Under the pieces are notes generated by a model. That model was not told the DNA's origin, made no database searches, and worked only from the letters and a program-made list of their open reading frames with translations. 64,000 bases of DNA from Paenibacillus anaericanus (GTDB taxonomy: Bacteria > Bacillota > Bacilli > Paenibacillales > Paenibacillaceae): assembly GCF_003994475.1 (NCBI RefSeq), contig NZ_RZNY01000008.1:62001-126000 (forward strand). The letters run 5' to 3'. The first letter of the stretch is position 1. Every line of letters begins with the position of its first letter. Below, one piece after another: positions 16,920 to 26,115 of this stretch. The position numbers and the translations under genes were made by a program.

Positions 16920-19169
16920 ATGAGGCAGGAAGTTATAACGTCGGATATTACAGTTGTAGGCGGCGGCCTGGCGGGAGTGAGTGCTGCTGTCGCTGCAGCT
17001 CGTTTGGGCAGGACTGTATCGCTTATTCAGAATCGTCCGGTGCTAGGTGGAAATTCAAGCAGCGAGGTACGCGTTTGGGTTTGTGGAGCTACCGCCCACG
17101 GAACGAACCGTTATGCGCGCGAGACCGGTATTATGGGTGAAATGTTCGTAGAAAATCAGAACCGAAATATCGACGGGAACCCGTATATTTGGGATATGAT
17201 TGTGCTCGAGACTGTGCGGGCAGAGCCCAATATTCGCTTGTTTTTGAATACCGATGTCCATGAAGTGGAAGCCGAAGGCGATGCGGACAGCAGGGTTATT
17301 CGTTCTGTTACCGGCTGGATGATGGGTTCAGAGCGGCGTATTCGTTTTGAAAGCAGTATGTTCCTAGATTGTACGGGCGATGGACTGGTCGGATTTCTGG
17401 CCGGGGCAAAGTACCACGTCGGCCGCGAGGCGAGGGACGAGTACAATGAGGACTGGGCACCGCCAGTTGCGGATGATATTACATTGGGGAGTACGATGTT
17501 CTTCTATACGAAGGATGCTGGCCATCCTGTCAAGTTTACGCAGCCAAGTTTTGCGAAGGATATATCGAAGACAACCATTCCACTGAACCGCGTCATCCGC
17601 AGCGGTGATAATGGATGCGCTTATTGGTGGATCGAATGGGGAGGGGAACTGGATACGGTTCACGACAACGAGCAGATCCGCGACGAGTTATGGGCAGTGA
17701 TCTATGGTATATGGGACTATATTAAAAATTCCGGCAACTTCGATGCCGACAATATGGCGCTGGAGTGGGTGGGATCCATCCCGGGGAAGCGCGAGTATCG
17801 CCGTTTCATTGGAGATTATGTACTTAACCAAAATGATATCGTGGCTCAGCGCGAGTTTGAAGATGGCGTGGCCTTCGGCGGATGGTCTATCGATTTGCAT
17901 CCTCCGCAAGGGATGTATTCGACAGAAAGCGGCTCCAAGCATTTACATGCGGACGGGGTGTACCATGTTCCATTCCGATCCCTATATTCCGTCAACGTAA
18001 ACAATTTGATTATGGCCGGCCGTGATATCAGCGCATCTCATGTGGCATTCGGAACGACCCGTGTTATGGCGACTTGCGCCGTTATCGGTGAGGCTGCGGG
18101 TACCGGTGCTGCATTATGCGCGGAGAAGGGAGTTTCTCCACGCGAGCTCTACCGGACCCATTTGCGAGAACTTCAACAAACACTGCTTCGCCAGGATGCG
18201 TCTATCATCGGTTTTCGCAATGAAGATTCGGCTGATTTGGCGCGAAGTGCTAGATCAACGGCTTCCAGCACGTTGATGCAGCTAGCTGTGGAGAAGCCGG
18301 CCGAATCGTATCGGCTAGCTTCCGATATCGGCTTGCTCCTGCCGGTTGATCCGGAGCTGACTGGGATTGATTTACTAGTCGATGCGGAGGAGAACACGAC
18401 ACTGGAGCTGGAGCTATGGGATACCGGACGAGGTGAGAACTATGTCCCACATACGATACAGACGATTGCTTCGACTCCGGTAACGAAAGGTGCGGGACAG
18501 TGGGTGAGGCTGCTCCTCCATTGGAAGCCTGATACTCCACAGAACGCTTTCCTCATTGTCAAAGTGAATGAACGGATTGTCTTACATCTGTCCGATGAGC
18601 CGCAATTTGGGGTACTTGCGTTCGAGAAAGGACCACAACCTGTCGTTTACCCGGACCTGGGGGATCAACAGCCAGATCAGCCGGTTGTACAGTGGAATAT
18701 GCGCCCGTTTGTCCGCAAGCCGATCTGCTTCCGTCTTCTCTCGCCGACACAAGCATTCACTCCAGATAAAGTGATCGACGGATATCATAGGCCGTATGCG
18801 GGTCCACATCTGTGGTCGTCAGTATTCCTGCGGGAAGACACGCCGGAGTGGCTGGAGTTGAGTTGGTCGACACCAGTTAATATTTGCACGATTCATCTTA
18901 CATTTAATGACGACGTGAACGAGGACTTGATTAATCTTCATCATCACCGCACATCGTTCGAGACAATTCCCGAACTGGTCAAGGATTACCGCGTGCAGAT
19001 TTATATGAACGGCGAATGGATCTCCGTCGCCGAAGGTCGGAACAATCGGAAACGCAAAGTGGTGCATACACTGGGTCGGCCGGTTACCTCCAACCGTCTC
19101 CGCGTAGTGGTGGAAGCGACCAACGGTTGCCCGCGCGCGGAGATTGTCGAGATTCGCGTATACGAATAA
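16920..19169 (+). CDS. FAD-dependent oxidoreductase with C-terminal discoidin-like domain
   Basis: This flavoprotein (749 residues) belongs to the FAD_oxidored group often found in polysaccharide loci of Bacteroidota and Paenibacillus; its natural substrate is not established. The dinucleotide-binding motif is VVGGGLAG (Gly14-Gly19) followed by RPVLGGNSSSEVRVW. A second FAD-binding segment is NLIMAGRDISASHVAFGTTRVMATCAVIGEAAG (about residue 361-393). The last 130 residues (VIDGYHRPYAGPHLWSS... and WLELSWSTPVNICTIHLTF...) look like an F5/8 type C sugar-binding beta sandwich. I chose ATG 16920 with AAGGAG upstream; the in-frame ATG 16854 has no such box. GC content looks higher than in the housekeeping genes. 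A sugar oxidation role is inferred from neighbours only. Confidence 0.85.
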   Translation: MRQEVITSDITVVGGGLAGVSAAVAAARLGRTVSLIQNRPVLGGNSSSEVRVWVCGATAHGTNRYARETGIMGEMFVENQNRNIDGNPYIWDMIVLETVRAEPNIRLFLNTDVHEVEAEGDADSRVIRSVTGWMMGSERRIRFESSMFLDCTGDGLVGFLAGAKYHVGREARDEYNEDWAPPVADDITLGSTMFFYTKDAGHPVKFTQPSFAKDISKTTIPLNRVIRSGDNGCAYWWIEWGGELDTVHDNEQIRDELWAVIYGIWDYIKNSGNFDADNMALEWVGSIPGKREYRRFIGDYVLNQNDIVAQREFEDGVAFGGWSIDLHPPQGMYSTESGSKHLHADGVYHVPFRSLYSVNVNNLIMAGRDISASHVAFGTTRVMATCAVIGEAAGTGAALCAEKGVSPRELYRTHLRELQQTLLRQDASIIGFRNEDSADLARSARSTASSTLMQLAVEKPAESYRLASDIGLLLPVDPELTGIDLLVDAEENTTLELELWDTGRGENYVPHTIQTIASTPVTKGAGQWVRLLLHWKPDTPQNAFLIVKVNERIVLHLSDEPQFGVLAFEKGPQPVVYPDLGDQQPDQPVVQWNMRPFVRKPICFRLLSPTQAFTPDKVIDGYHRPYAGPHLWSSVFLREDTPEWLELSWSTPVNICTIHLTFNDDVNEDLINLHHHRTSFETIPELVKDYRVQIYMNGEWISVAEGRNNRKRKVVHTLGRPVTSNRLRVVVEATNGCPRAEIVEIRVYE

Positions 19170-19260
19170 TAGACAACGAGGTGTAGGCGCAGTTCAGTAA
19201 CAACTAAGATTCGTTATATAAATCTACAAGTTTTATATCTACTAGCTTCGTTTTTGCCCG

Positions 19261-19269
19261 TGATATAAT
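19261..19269 (+). promoter_or_regulatory. Candidate extended -10 promoter upstream of second sensor kinase
   Basis: TGATATAAT is a perfect extended -10 element (TGnTATAAT). No good -35 box is seen. Transcription starting near 19,276 would run through the terminator at 19,310-19,347 before reaching the kinase gene. Confidence 0.4.
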
Positions 19270-19309
19270 CGAATGAATGATGAACAATAAACCAAGCCCG
19301 CAATGGGTT

Positions 19310-19347
19310 AGGCAAAAAAACCTCTTGAACAGAGGTTTTTTTTGCCT
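19310..19347 (+). terminator. Intrinsic terminator / possible attenuator before second sensor kinase
   Basis: Left arm AGGCAAAAAAACCTCT (19310-19325), a 5-base loop, and AGAGGTTTTTTTTGCCT (19331-19347) form a strong hairpin with a T-run. It ends the FAD oxidoreductase transcript, but it lies downstream of a good -10 box, so it may also attenuate the kinase operon. Confidence 0.85.
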
Positions 19348-19452
19348 ATTCGAGAAATCCGGCAATTATTCGGTTGAATGAATACATGTCTTAGCACTCT
19401 TCGTAAAATGAGAAATTCGACTACTACTATTTTGAGGAGTGGATCCTACACG

Positions 19453-21249
19453 ATGCTAAACTGGCGCTATTTGCTTCCGAATACCTTGAAGTACAGGCTT
19501 ATCGTAGCTTATATCACCCTTCTGATGGTTCCATTGTGTGTCGCTATTTTTTATTTATTCCAGCATTTTGAATCGATTCGCCAGAAGGATATGATGGATC
19601 GAATGTCCGAGCGTATGCAACAGGTGCATGTGTCCTTGACGGATATGATGGCATTTGCCTATAAGGCGAATATCATGCTGAGCCAGGATGAGAGCCTGAT
19701 CCAGATTATGCACGATCCGGACAAATATGACCCCCTTGAACGAAAGAAAGTGATCGAGAGCAAAATGTTTGGAATCAACAACAGCTTTTTCTTTCATCAG
19801 ACGGAGCTGTATTTTAGGTTCATCGACCTTAAAGGTAATGTATATACCTCCTATGCTCCTAATAGCCAGTTGACCAATGAGCTGAAAGATTTACAAGATT
19901 GGCAGAGTAAGCTACAAAGCGGGGCTCATTCATACCGCTGGGTGGCGGATGATTGGAATGATGTGAACGGCAGCCAAGGAAACAAGTTTCTGAGCCTGTA
20001 CACCGTTCTCGATGACCAACTGCGGGGAAATTTCGGACTTGCGCAGATTAGCATCAACATACAGGAATGGTTCCGCAGCACTTTAAAGGATAGCCCGGTT
20101 AACCAGGATTTAACCATCTTTACCGGACAAGGAGAGACCGTTCTGCAAAGCAAGAAAACAGACTTCAGCATGTATATGATGCAGAGGATTATGTCTCTCC
20201 AGGCACAGGAAGGACACTATGAGGATAAACACTCCTCTTCCCTCGTCAATTACAGCTATCTTGAGGAGCTGGACTGGTATGTGGTGAGTCAAATGCCACT
20301 AAGCGAGCTGCAGCAGGAAATTCGGCAATTAAGGTTTATCGTTTTTCTCTTTTTGACCATTCTGGTCATTGTCTTCGTGCTGGTGACGATCATCCTGTCT
20401 GCCCGGATGACGGAGCCGTTATATGTCCTAGAGCGCAGCATGGAGGAGGCGCTGGACAAGAAGCTGAATGTCAAAATTACCATCGGTAAGGATGCAACAG
20501 CCGAGGTGCGCTCCCTTGGTGAGAGCTTCAATCGGATGATTGATGATGTTGTCGCGCTTATTAACAAGCTTAAGCTGGAAGAGCGGCAAAAGCAGGCGGT
20601 TCGTTTCCAAATGCTGCTCTCTCAAATGAATCCACATTTTCTGTTGAATACCTTAAATACGGTTAAATGGATTGCCAGAAAAGAAAAGCAGAAAGAGATT
20701 GCAGACATTTGCACCTCTTTGGGGCTAATACTGGAGGCAAGCCTAAACTCGGAAATTGAATTGATTTCCCTCAAAGAAGAAATAAAGCTGTTGCGTTCTT
20801 ATGAATCCATACAGGCTTTTCGCTTTCGGAATCATTTCGTCATTATTTATGAAATGGATGAATCGGTTCAACACGCTCTAGTTCCCAAGCTTAGTCTACA
20901 ACCTCTGGTAGAGAATTCCATCGTTCATGGCTTTGACGTGGCTGACGGGTGCGGCACGATTTGGGTGAGAGTCAGAGCGGAGGGAAGCGAGCTTATTCTG
21001 GAGGTGGAGGATAATGGTATTGGCATGGAAGCAGCCGCTCTCAAACCGGGAAGACGAAGCGGTCATGGCATCGGACTGAGCAATCTGAGAGAAAGGCTAC
21101 AGTTGCTTTTTAAGGAGGAAGGCTCCATGGAATTTATATCCGATGCGGAAGGGACCCTGATCCGATTTCGGTTACCTTTGCTGATTGCGACGCCTTATTC
21201 ACAGGAAGGAGACGGTGGGTATGTGGACGATTTTACTGGTGGAAGATGA
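19453..21249 (+). CDS. YesM-type sensor histidine kinase
   Basis: This membrane sensor kinase of 598 residues forms a two-component system with the overlapping response regulator. It has a first membrane helix (about 15-36), an extracytoplasmic sensor region, a second helix (about 290-315), a HAMP region, the phospho-acceptor in SQMNPHFLLNTLNTVKW (His395), and the HATPase motifs LVENSIVHG, VEDNGIGM and GHGIGLSNLRERL. I chose ATG 19453 because it directly precedes the usual hydrophobic N-terminus and has a GAGGAG box, though 13 bases away. Upstream in-frame ATGs (19378, 19408) lack a box. The last 29 bases overlap the regulator gene, indicating coupled translation. Confidence 0.92.
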   Translation: MLNWRYLLPNTLKYRLIVAYITLLMVPLCVAIFYLFQHFESIRQKDMMDRMSERMQQVHVSLTDMMAFAYKANIMLSQDESLIQIMHDPDKYDPLERKKVIESKMFGINNSFFFHQTELYFRFIDLKGNVYTSYAPNSQLTNELKDLQDWQSKLQSGAHSYRWVADDWNDVNGSQGNKFLSLYTVLDDQLRGNFGLAQISINIQEWFRSTLKDSPVNQDLTIFTGQGETVLQSKKTDFSMYMMQRIMSLQAQEGHYEDKHSSSLVNYSYLEELDWYVVSQMPLSELQQEIRQLRFIVFLFLTILVIVFVLVTIILSARMTEPLYVLERSMEEALDKKLNVKITIGKDATAEVRSLGESFNRMIDDVVALINKLKLEERQKQAVRFQMLLSQMNPHFLLNTLNTVKWIARKEKQKEIADICTSLGLILEASLNSEIELISLKEEIKLLRSYESIQAFRFRNHFVIIYEMDESVQHALVPKLSLQPLVENSIVHGFDVADGCGTIWVRVRAEGSELILEVEDNGIGMEAAALKPGRRSGHGIGLSNLRERLQLLFKEEGSMEFISDAEGTLIRFRLPLLIATPYSQEGDGGYVDDFTGGR

Positions 21250-22657
21250 AGCGTTTGTCCGTGAGGCCATCCGGGAAACGGTGGATTGGGAACGCCACGG
21301 ATTTTGCGTTGTAGGTGAGGCAGGGAACGGCAAGGAAGCTCTCGCGGCTATTATGAGTCTTAAGCCTGACGTCGTGATCGCTGATATTGTCATGCCGGGG
21401 ATGGACGGGATTGAACTATTGAAAGAAACACGGAAGGCGGGAATCCGCAGCCGTTTTATTATGCTGACGGCCATGGGCCACTTTGATTATGCCCGGGATG
21501 CCCTCCAGTACGGGGCTTTTAACTATCTGTTAAAGTTGTCCTTAAATGATGAAGTTCTGTTGGAGAGCTTGGGGCGTATTAAGGGATCTTTGCTTGAGGA
21601 ACTCAGCATGGCTGGAGAGGCGCTTTATCCTTATTATCATCGTATCTGGTCAGGCATTCGGGGAACGGTCGCGTCGGCCGATAAAGATCAGGCCGGAACG
21701 ATTGCGGCAGCGGAGAAATTCCGCAGTTTGAGCCTTGATATTGTTACCGTTTTAAGCGGAGCTACCCCTTCTGCTGCGGAACAGGCAGGTATCCAAACCG
21801 AGGAGTATCAGTTGGTTCAAGCCTTCTATGAGGGGGGGCAGACAACCTTCTTTTGCTGGAGCTTTCAGAAGACGGCAGAGTATGTGAGCTGGAACAAGTC
21901 GAACTGTTCCATTGGACTAGCGGCTGGTAGCAGTCTGACTCAGCTGTCTCAGGATTGGCGCTCTGCGCTGAATCAGTTGAACGGGGAGTGGTACGGTTGT
22001 AAGGCAATTCCGGTGAAGGAGCGACACGAGTTGCCACCTATCGCGGAGCTGGAAGCCGAGCTGATCCGCTGCTTTGAAGAACGCGACGAACTCAAATGCG
22101 CCGAGGTGACAGCTCTGATATGGGACAGCATGGAGATATCGGCTTTTTCCCATATGGAAGTGAAAATGTTCGCTGCGCATCTTCTTCATATGCTAGTAAT
22201 GCTGGCAGGAAGGAAATCGGAGGACCGGCAAGAAATCAACTCGGCCACCAACCATGAATCGCTGCTTGTCTATGTACAGCATGCCATACTTGAGCTGATC
22301 CGGCAGATGAGAGAGGAAAATGTAAGTTTTACAGATCATCCCGAGGTGAATCGAGTGATTCAATATATGCTGGAGCATTACAAGGAAAATATCAAGGTTG
22401 CGGATTTAGCTAAGCTGGTATCCATTAACGTGGATTATTTAAGCACCGTGTTTGGCAAAAAAACCAGACTGACGCCGATCGCTTATTTGCAAAATATCCG
22501 GATCGAGCAGGCGAAGCGCTTGTTGCTGCATTCCAAGCTAAATGTGGAAGAAATCGCTTTTCAAACGGGTTTTGCCGATGATGCGTACTTCATTAAGGTA
22601 TTCAAGCGTATGGTTGGGCAAACGCCTAGCTCCTTCAGGCGGGAGAATAACATCTAA
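21221..22657 (+). CDS. YesN-type response regulator with AraC DNA-binding domain
   Basis: This is the response regulator (478 residues) for the kinase just upstream. The receiver domain (1-120) shows the acidic pair in LLVEDE, the phosphorylation site Asp55 in VVIADIVMPGMDG, and the conserved Thr/Lys region (FIMLTAMG and NYLLKLS). A middle linker of about 240 residues precedes a C-terminal AraC domain with two helix-turn-helix motifs (LAKLVSINVDYLSTVFGKKT and IAFQTGFADDAYFIKVFKRMVGQTPSSFR). ATG 21221 follows AAGGAG at 10 bases. It probably activates the ABC importer operon immediately downstream. Confidence 0.94.
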   Translation: MWTILLVEDEAFVREAIRETVDWERHGFCVVGEAGNGKEALAAIMSLKPDVVIADIVMPGMDGIELLKETRKAGIRSRFIMLTAMGHFDYARDALQYGAFNYLLKLSLNDEVLLESLGRIKGSLLEELSMAGEALYPYYHRIWSGIRGTVASADKDQAGTIAAAEKFRSLSLDIVTVLSGATPSAAEQAGIQTEEYQLVQAFYEGGQTTFFCWSFQKTAEYVSWNKSNCSIGLAAGSSLTQLSQDWRSALNQLNGEWYGCKAIPVKERHELPPIAELEAELIRCFEERDELKCAEVTALIWDSMEISAFSHMEVKMFAAHLLHMLVMLAGRKSEDRQEINSATNHESLLVYVQHAILELIRQMREENVSFTDHPEVNRVIQYMLEHYKENIKVADLAKLVSINVDYLSTVFGKKTRLTPIAYLQNIRIEQAKRLLLHSKLNVEEIAFQTGFADDAYFIKVFKRMVGQTPSSFRRENNI

Positions 22658-22761
22658 GTTTTGTACTATTAATCTGCAAGTTTCAACCCTTATGAGACAA
22701 GGGGCGGCTTGGTATAGTTGGGGTGAATCAAACATCCAATTTAAGGGAGGTTGCAGGTAAG

Positions 22762-24093
22762 ATGAGAAACAGAAGATGGATGATTGCAGGGCTGGCGCTG
22801 CTTGTGGCGGTGCCTCTGGCACTTGCTGGCTGCGGTGCAAAAGGCGGTAATCAAACGGGGGGAACGTCTCCTGAGGCAAGTACGGCCAGCAGTGACCCGA
22901 TCAAACTTACCCTGTGGGGAGCGGTACCATCTGAGAATGGTCCCCAAGAAGTTGTAGACAACTGGAATAAACAGAATCCGGACATTCAGGTAGAGTATGT
23001 GCGTTTCGTCAATGACGATGCGGGCAACCTGAAGCTGGATACGGCGCTTATCTCTAGTCAGCCCGTGGACATGTACGTGAACTATGATTTCAGCCTTTAC
23101 GAGAAGCGGATCAAAGCAGGCAACGCGCTGGATCTCAGCAAGTTCTCCGACTACAACGTGGACGATAAAATGGGAGAAGGAGCTGCGTTATGGAAAGTAG
23201 ACGATAAGTATTATGGTCTGCCGACCCAGAAGGGCTTATCCTTTGTCTGGCTGAACAAGGATATGCTTGATGCCAAGGGACTACCAATTCCGACGGAGTG
23301 GGGGCTAGATGAGTTCAGAGATTATGCCGCCCAGCTCAAGTCTGACAAAGTCTGGGGATTGGCGCAAAGCGATTATTACTTCAATGTGCCTATCAACGGT
23401 TCTTTGCAGAAGCAAAGCTTACAACTGACAAAGGCCGATGGAACCTCTGCTTTTGACAACCCGCTGACGGTTAAGACGCTTCAGGTTTATTTCGACATGA
23501 TGTTCACCGATAAGAGCTTGATGCCTCATACGGAGCAAATTACTTCGAAGCCTGCCTTGGACCAAATGTTTGTGAAGGGAGAAACGGCAATGTTGTTCTC
23601 TACAAACCAGATATTCCGCACGACGAACAATGTGCAAGAATTTCCACGGACATTCAAGGTCGCGGCGGCTCCGGCTCCCAAGGTGAACAAGGATCAGAGC
23701 GATTATATTAACGCCGGCGGCTTGGGTGATGTGATATCCATCAATCCAAGCACCAAGCATCAGGAAGCTGCCTGGAAGTTTATCCAATGGTATGCGGATG
23801 GGGGCATGCTACCGATGGCGGCAGGCGGAAGAGTACCTTCCTCCAAGGACTTCCCGGTCGATGAGGCTGTCGCCCTTATGTTCAAAGGCGTGGAAGACAC
23901 TTATGATCTGGATTCAATCAAGCGGGTCATGTTCGGCGATTTGCCGCTTGGCTTAAGCCGTCTGGACCGGAAGACAGGGACTGAGCAGCAAGCAGTCTAT
24001 GACAAAGCATTTACCCAGAAGCTGACACCAGAGGAAGCCGCGAAGGAATTGGCACGGATACACAACGATAATTTGAAAGCGTTATCTAAATAG
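22762..24093 (+). CDS. ABC sugar importer binding lipoprotein
   Basis: This extracellular solute-binding protein (443 residues) has a lipoprotein signal peptide ending in LALAGC (Cys24), then a binding domain that begins with IKLTLWGAVPSENGPQEVVDNWNKQNPDIQVEYV, typical of the carbohydrate family-1 binding proteins. The start ATG 22762 follows GGGAGG and a shorter AGGTAAG. It sits right after the YesM/YesN pair and before two permeases, the usual arrangement in Paenibacillus. The ligand is unknown; a mannoside or acetylated oligosaccharide is possible from the enzymes at the end of the operon. Confidence 0.93.
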   Translation: MRNRRWMIAGLALLVAVPLALAGCGAKGGNQTGGTSPEASTASSDPIKLTLWGAVPSENGPQEVVDNWNKQNPDIQVEYVRFVNDDAGNLKLDTALISSQPVDMYVNYDFSLYEKRIKAGNALDLSKFSDYNVDDKMGEGAALWKVDDKYYGLPTQKGLSFVWLNKDMLDAKGLPIPTEWGLDEFRDYAAQLKSDKVWGLAQSDYYFNVPINGSLQKQSLQLTKADGTSAFDNPLTVKTLQVYFDMMFTDKSLMPHTEQITSKPALDQMFVKGETAMLFSTNQIFRTTNNVQEFPRTFKVAAAPAPKVNKDQSDYINAGGLGDVISINPSTKHQEAAWKFIQWYADGGMLPMAAGGRVPSSKDFPVDEAVALMFKGVEDTYDLDSIKRVMFGDLPLGLSRLDRKTGTEQQAVYDKAFTQKLTPEEAAKELARIHNDNLKALSK

Positions 24094-24200
24094 CACCATC
24101 AGCCAAGGAGGGGTGGGGAGGTTAGTATCACATCCCTCTGTGGCTGCAAGCTGGATGAAGCTACTACTACATTATATAGAGAGAAAGGCGGTGACCGATC

Positions 24201-25079
24201 GTGAGTTGGATGAAGCGGCAGAGGCTGATTGGTTATGTGTTTATCGCTCCCAATCTAATCGGAATGATGGTGTTTATGCTCGTTCCGGCCCTGTTTTCCT
24301 TTTATTTAATGTTTACGGATTGGGTATTCGCTAGTGGGCAATCCCCGCACTTCGTTGGATTGGATAATTTCAGGATGATGGTGAGAGATGATTTATTTGT
24401 TGTATCGGTCAAAAACACTTTATTGGTACTGATTCCTGTACCGATTTCTATTATGCTCGGATTTCTGATTGCAGTCATGCTCAATAATCGTACTTATTTG
24501 CAGAAGACTTTACGAGCGTTTTTTTTCGCACCTTATTTTACCAGCGGTATCGCTATCGCTTTCGTCTGGATGGTGCTATTTCAGCCTACTAACGGTCCAA
24601 TAAATGCCTTTCTACGATCCATAGGCGTATCGGATCCTCCACTATGGTTTGCTTCGCCGGATACGGCGATGTATGCGGTGCTGATCATGATGACCGCCGG
24701 CGGCATCGGCTACAACATGATCATTTATTTGGCTGCACTGCAGGAGATGTCTTCCGAGCAGCTGGAAGCTGCCAAGATGGATGGAGCAACATTTGGGCAG
24801 TTACTACGCCTAATTATATTTCCATTGGTTAGTCCGACGACTTTTTTCTTGATGATCACGGGCTTTATCGGCTCTATCAAGGGGTTTGGCATGATTTATG
24901 CGATAACTCAAGGAGGGCCAGGCAATAGTACGACCGTTTTCTCTATTTTCGCATATAAAAAAGCCTTCAACTTCTATGAAATGGGTTACGCTTCGGCCGT
25001 CTCATGGACCATGTTCCTGATCATCCTTTGCATCACGGTTATTCAGTGGGTTGGCCAGAAAAAGTGGGTCCATTATTAA
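24201..25079 (+). CDS. ABC sugar importer permease (MalF/UgpA type)
   Basis: This membrane subunit (292 residues) has about six helices. The N-terminus RQRLIGYVFIAPNLIGMMVFMLVPALFSFYLMFTDW is typical, and the EAA loop is SSEQLEAAKMDGATFGQLLRLIIFPLVSPTTFF (about residues 182-214). The segment ITQGGPGNSTTVFSIFAYK is a hallmark of this permease group. The start is GTG 24201, with AAAGGCGG upstream and an in-frame stop at 24192 that excludes a longer form. It has no ATPase partner in the operon. Confidence 0.93.
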   Translation: MSWMKRQRLIGYVFIAPNLIGMMVFMLVPALFSFYLMFTDWVFASGQSPHFVGLDNFRMMVRDDLFVVSVKNTLLVLIPVPISIMLGFLIAVMLNNRTYLQKTLRAFFFAPYFTSGIAIAFVWMVLFQPTNGPINAFLRSIGVSDPPLWFASPDTAMYAVLIMMTAGGIGYNMIIYLAALQEMSSEQLEAAKMDGATFGQLLRLIIFPLVSPTTFFLMITGFIGSIKGFGMIYAITQGGPGNSTTVFSIFAYKKAFNFYEMGYASAVSWTMFLIILCITVIQWVGQKKWVHY

Positions 25080-25098
25080 CAGAGGGGAAGACGCACAA

Positions 25099-25947
25099 AT
25101 GGATACGAGAAATATCAGAATAATCAGAGAACGGGTGATTAAAAGCTTCAATACGATCATCATGACGCTAGCCAGTCTACTGCTGCTGTCGCCAATGATC
25201 TGGATGATCAGCACCTCGTTTAAGAAACCGAAGGATGTCTTCACTTATCCGATTCAATGGATTCCGCACGATCCAGTATGGACCAACCACTTTAAGGTAT
25301 GGATGACGGGAGACGAATTTGCACTCTTCTATTTCAATTCCCTGAAGATTTCTATAATTTTGATGATTGGAGCTCCTTTGCTCGCTGCCTTTGCGGCATA
25401 TGGCTTTAGCCGTATTCCGTTTAAGGGGAGGGACGGTATCTTTTTACTATATCTATGTCTGATGATGATTCCACCACAAGTACTTTTTGTACCGAAATTT
25501 ATCATGTTTGATTGGATGAAAATTTACAACACCCATTGGGCGCTCATTCTTCCGGGCTTGTTTACGGTGTTCGGCGTCTTCATGATTCGGCAATTTTTCA
25601 TGAGCATTCCCCACGAAATATCTGAAGCGGCTTTTATTGATGGTGCCGGTCATTTTCGGATTTTCTTTCAATTATTTCTGCCACTTTCCAAACCGGTACT
25701 GGCAACCTTCGCTATTATTGATTTTACTTGGACTTGGAACGATTATGAGAACGCTTTGATTTTCCTGTTGGACAAAAAACTGTTCACGGTACCACTTGGC
25801 ATGCAAAATTTCATGCTGGAAGCAGGAGTGGACTATAACATGATGATGGCTGCAGCTACAGCGGGAGTCGTGCCGTTACTCATCGTCTTCTTCCTGGGCC
25901 AAAAATATATTATTCAAGGGTTCTCAAGTTCTGCTGTCAAAGGATAA
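25099..25947 (+). CDS. ABC sugar importer permease (MalG/UgpE type)
   Basis: This is the second membrane subunit (282 residues). It begins with a helix in IIMTLASLLLLSPMIWMISTSFK, contains the YGFSRIPFKGRDGIF segment, and carries the EAA loop IPHEISEAAFIDGAGHFRIFFQLFLPLSKPVLATF (about residues 174-208). It ends in KYIIQGFSSSAVKG, the usual MalG-type end. I chose ATG 25099, 19 bases after the first permease's stop, with AGAGGGGAAG upstream; the earlier in-frame start at 25051 lies inside that permease gene. Confidence 0.93.
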   Translation: MDTRNIRIIRERVIKSFNTIIMTLASLLLLSPMIWMISTSFKKPKDVFTYPIQWIPHDPVWTNHFKVWMTGDEFALFYFNSLKISIILMIGAPLLAAFAAYGFSRIPFKGRDGIFLLYLCLMMIPPQVLFVPKFIMFDWMKIYNTHWALILPGLFTVFGVFMIRQFFMSIPHEISEAAFIDGAGHFRIFFQLFLPLSKPVLATFAIIDFTWTWNDYENALIFLLDKKLFTVPLGMQNFMLEAGVDYNMMMAAATAGVVPLLIVFFLGQKYIIQGFSSSAVKG

Positions 25948-26026
25948 ACGATTAATATGACCATTAGAGGAATTGAGCGCTGATTCTGGCCTGTGCCTCT
26001 GCTTACTCAAGATAAATTTTCCAGAC

Positions 26027-26080
26027 TTTTAAGGTGTGAAATAAACAAAATGAGCTTTTCATACCTTAGAATTTTTTTTG
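26027..26080 (+). terminator. Intrinsic terminator after second importer
   Basis: Arms TTTAAGGTGTGAA and TTCATACCTTAGAA (from 26027 to about 26071) with one G-U pair are followed by a run of eight T. It separates the importer from the alpha-mannosidase gene, at least partly. Confidence 0.75.
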
Positions 26081-26115
26081 AATAATAACACGTGCTATAA
26101 GAGGGGACTTGAAAC

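Noticed and set aside
24113..24334. Frame of 73 codons behind AAGGAGGGG
   Set aside because: The box is strong, but the frame runs into the permease gene out of frame, has no family signature, and the spacing to its GTG is poor.
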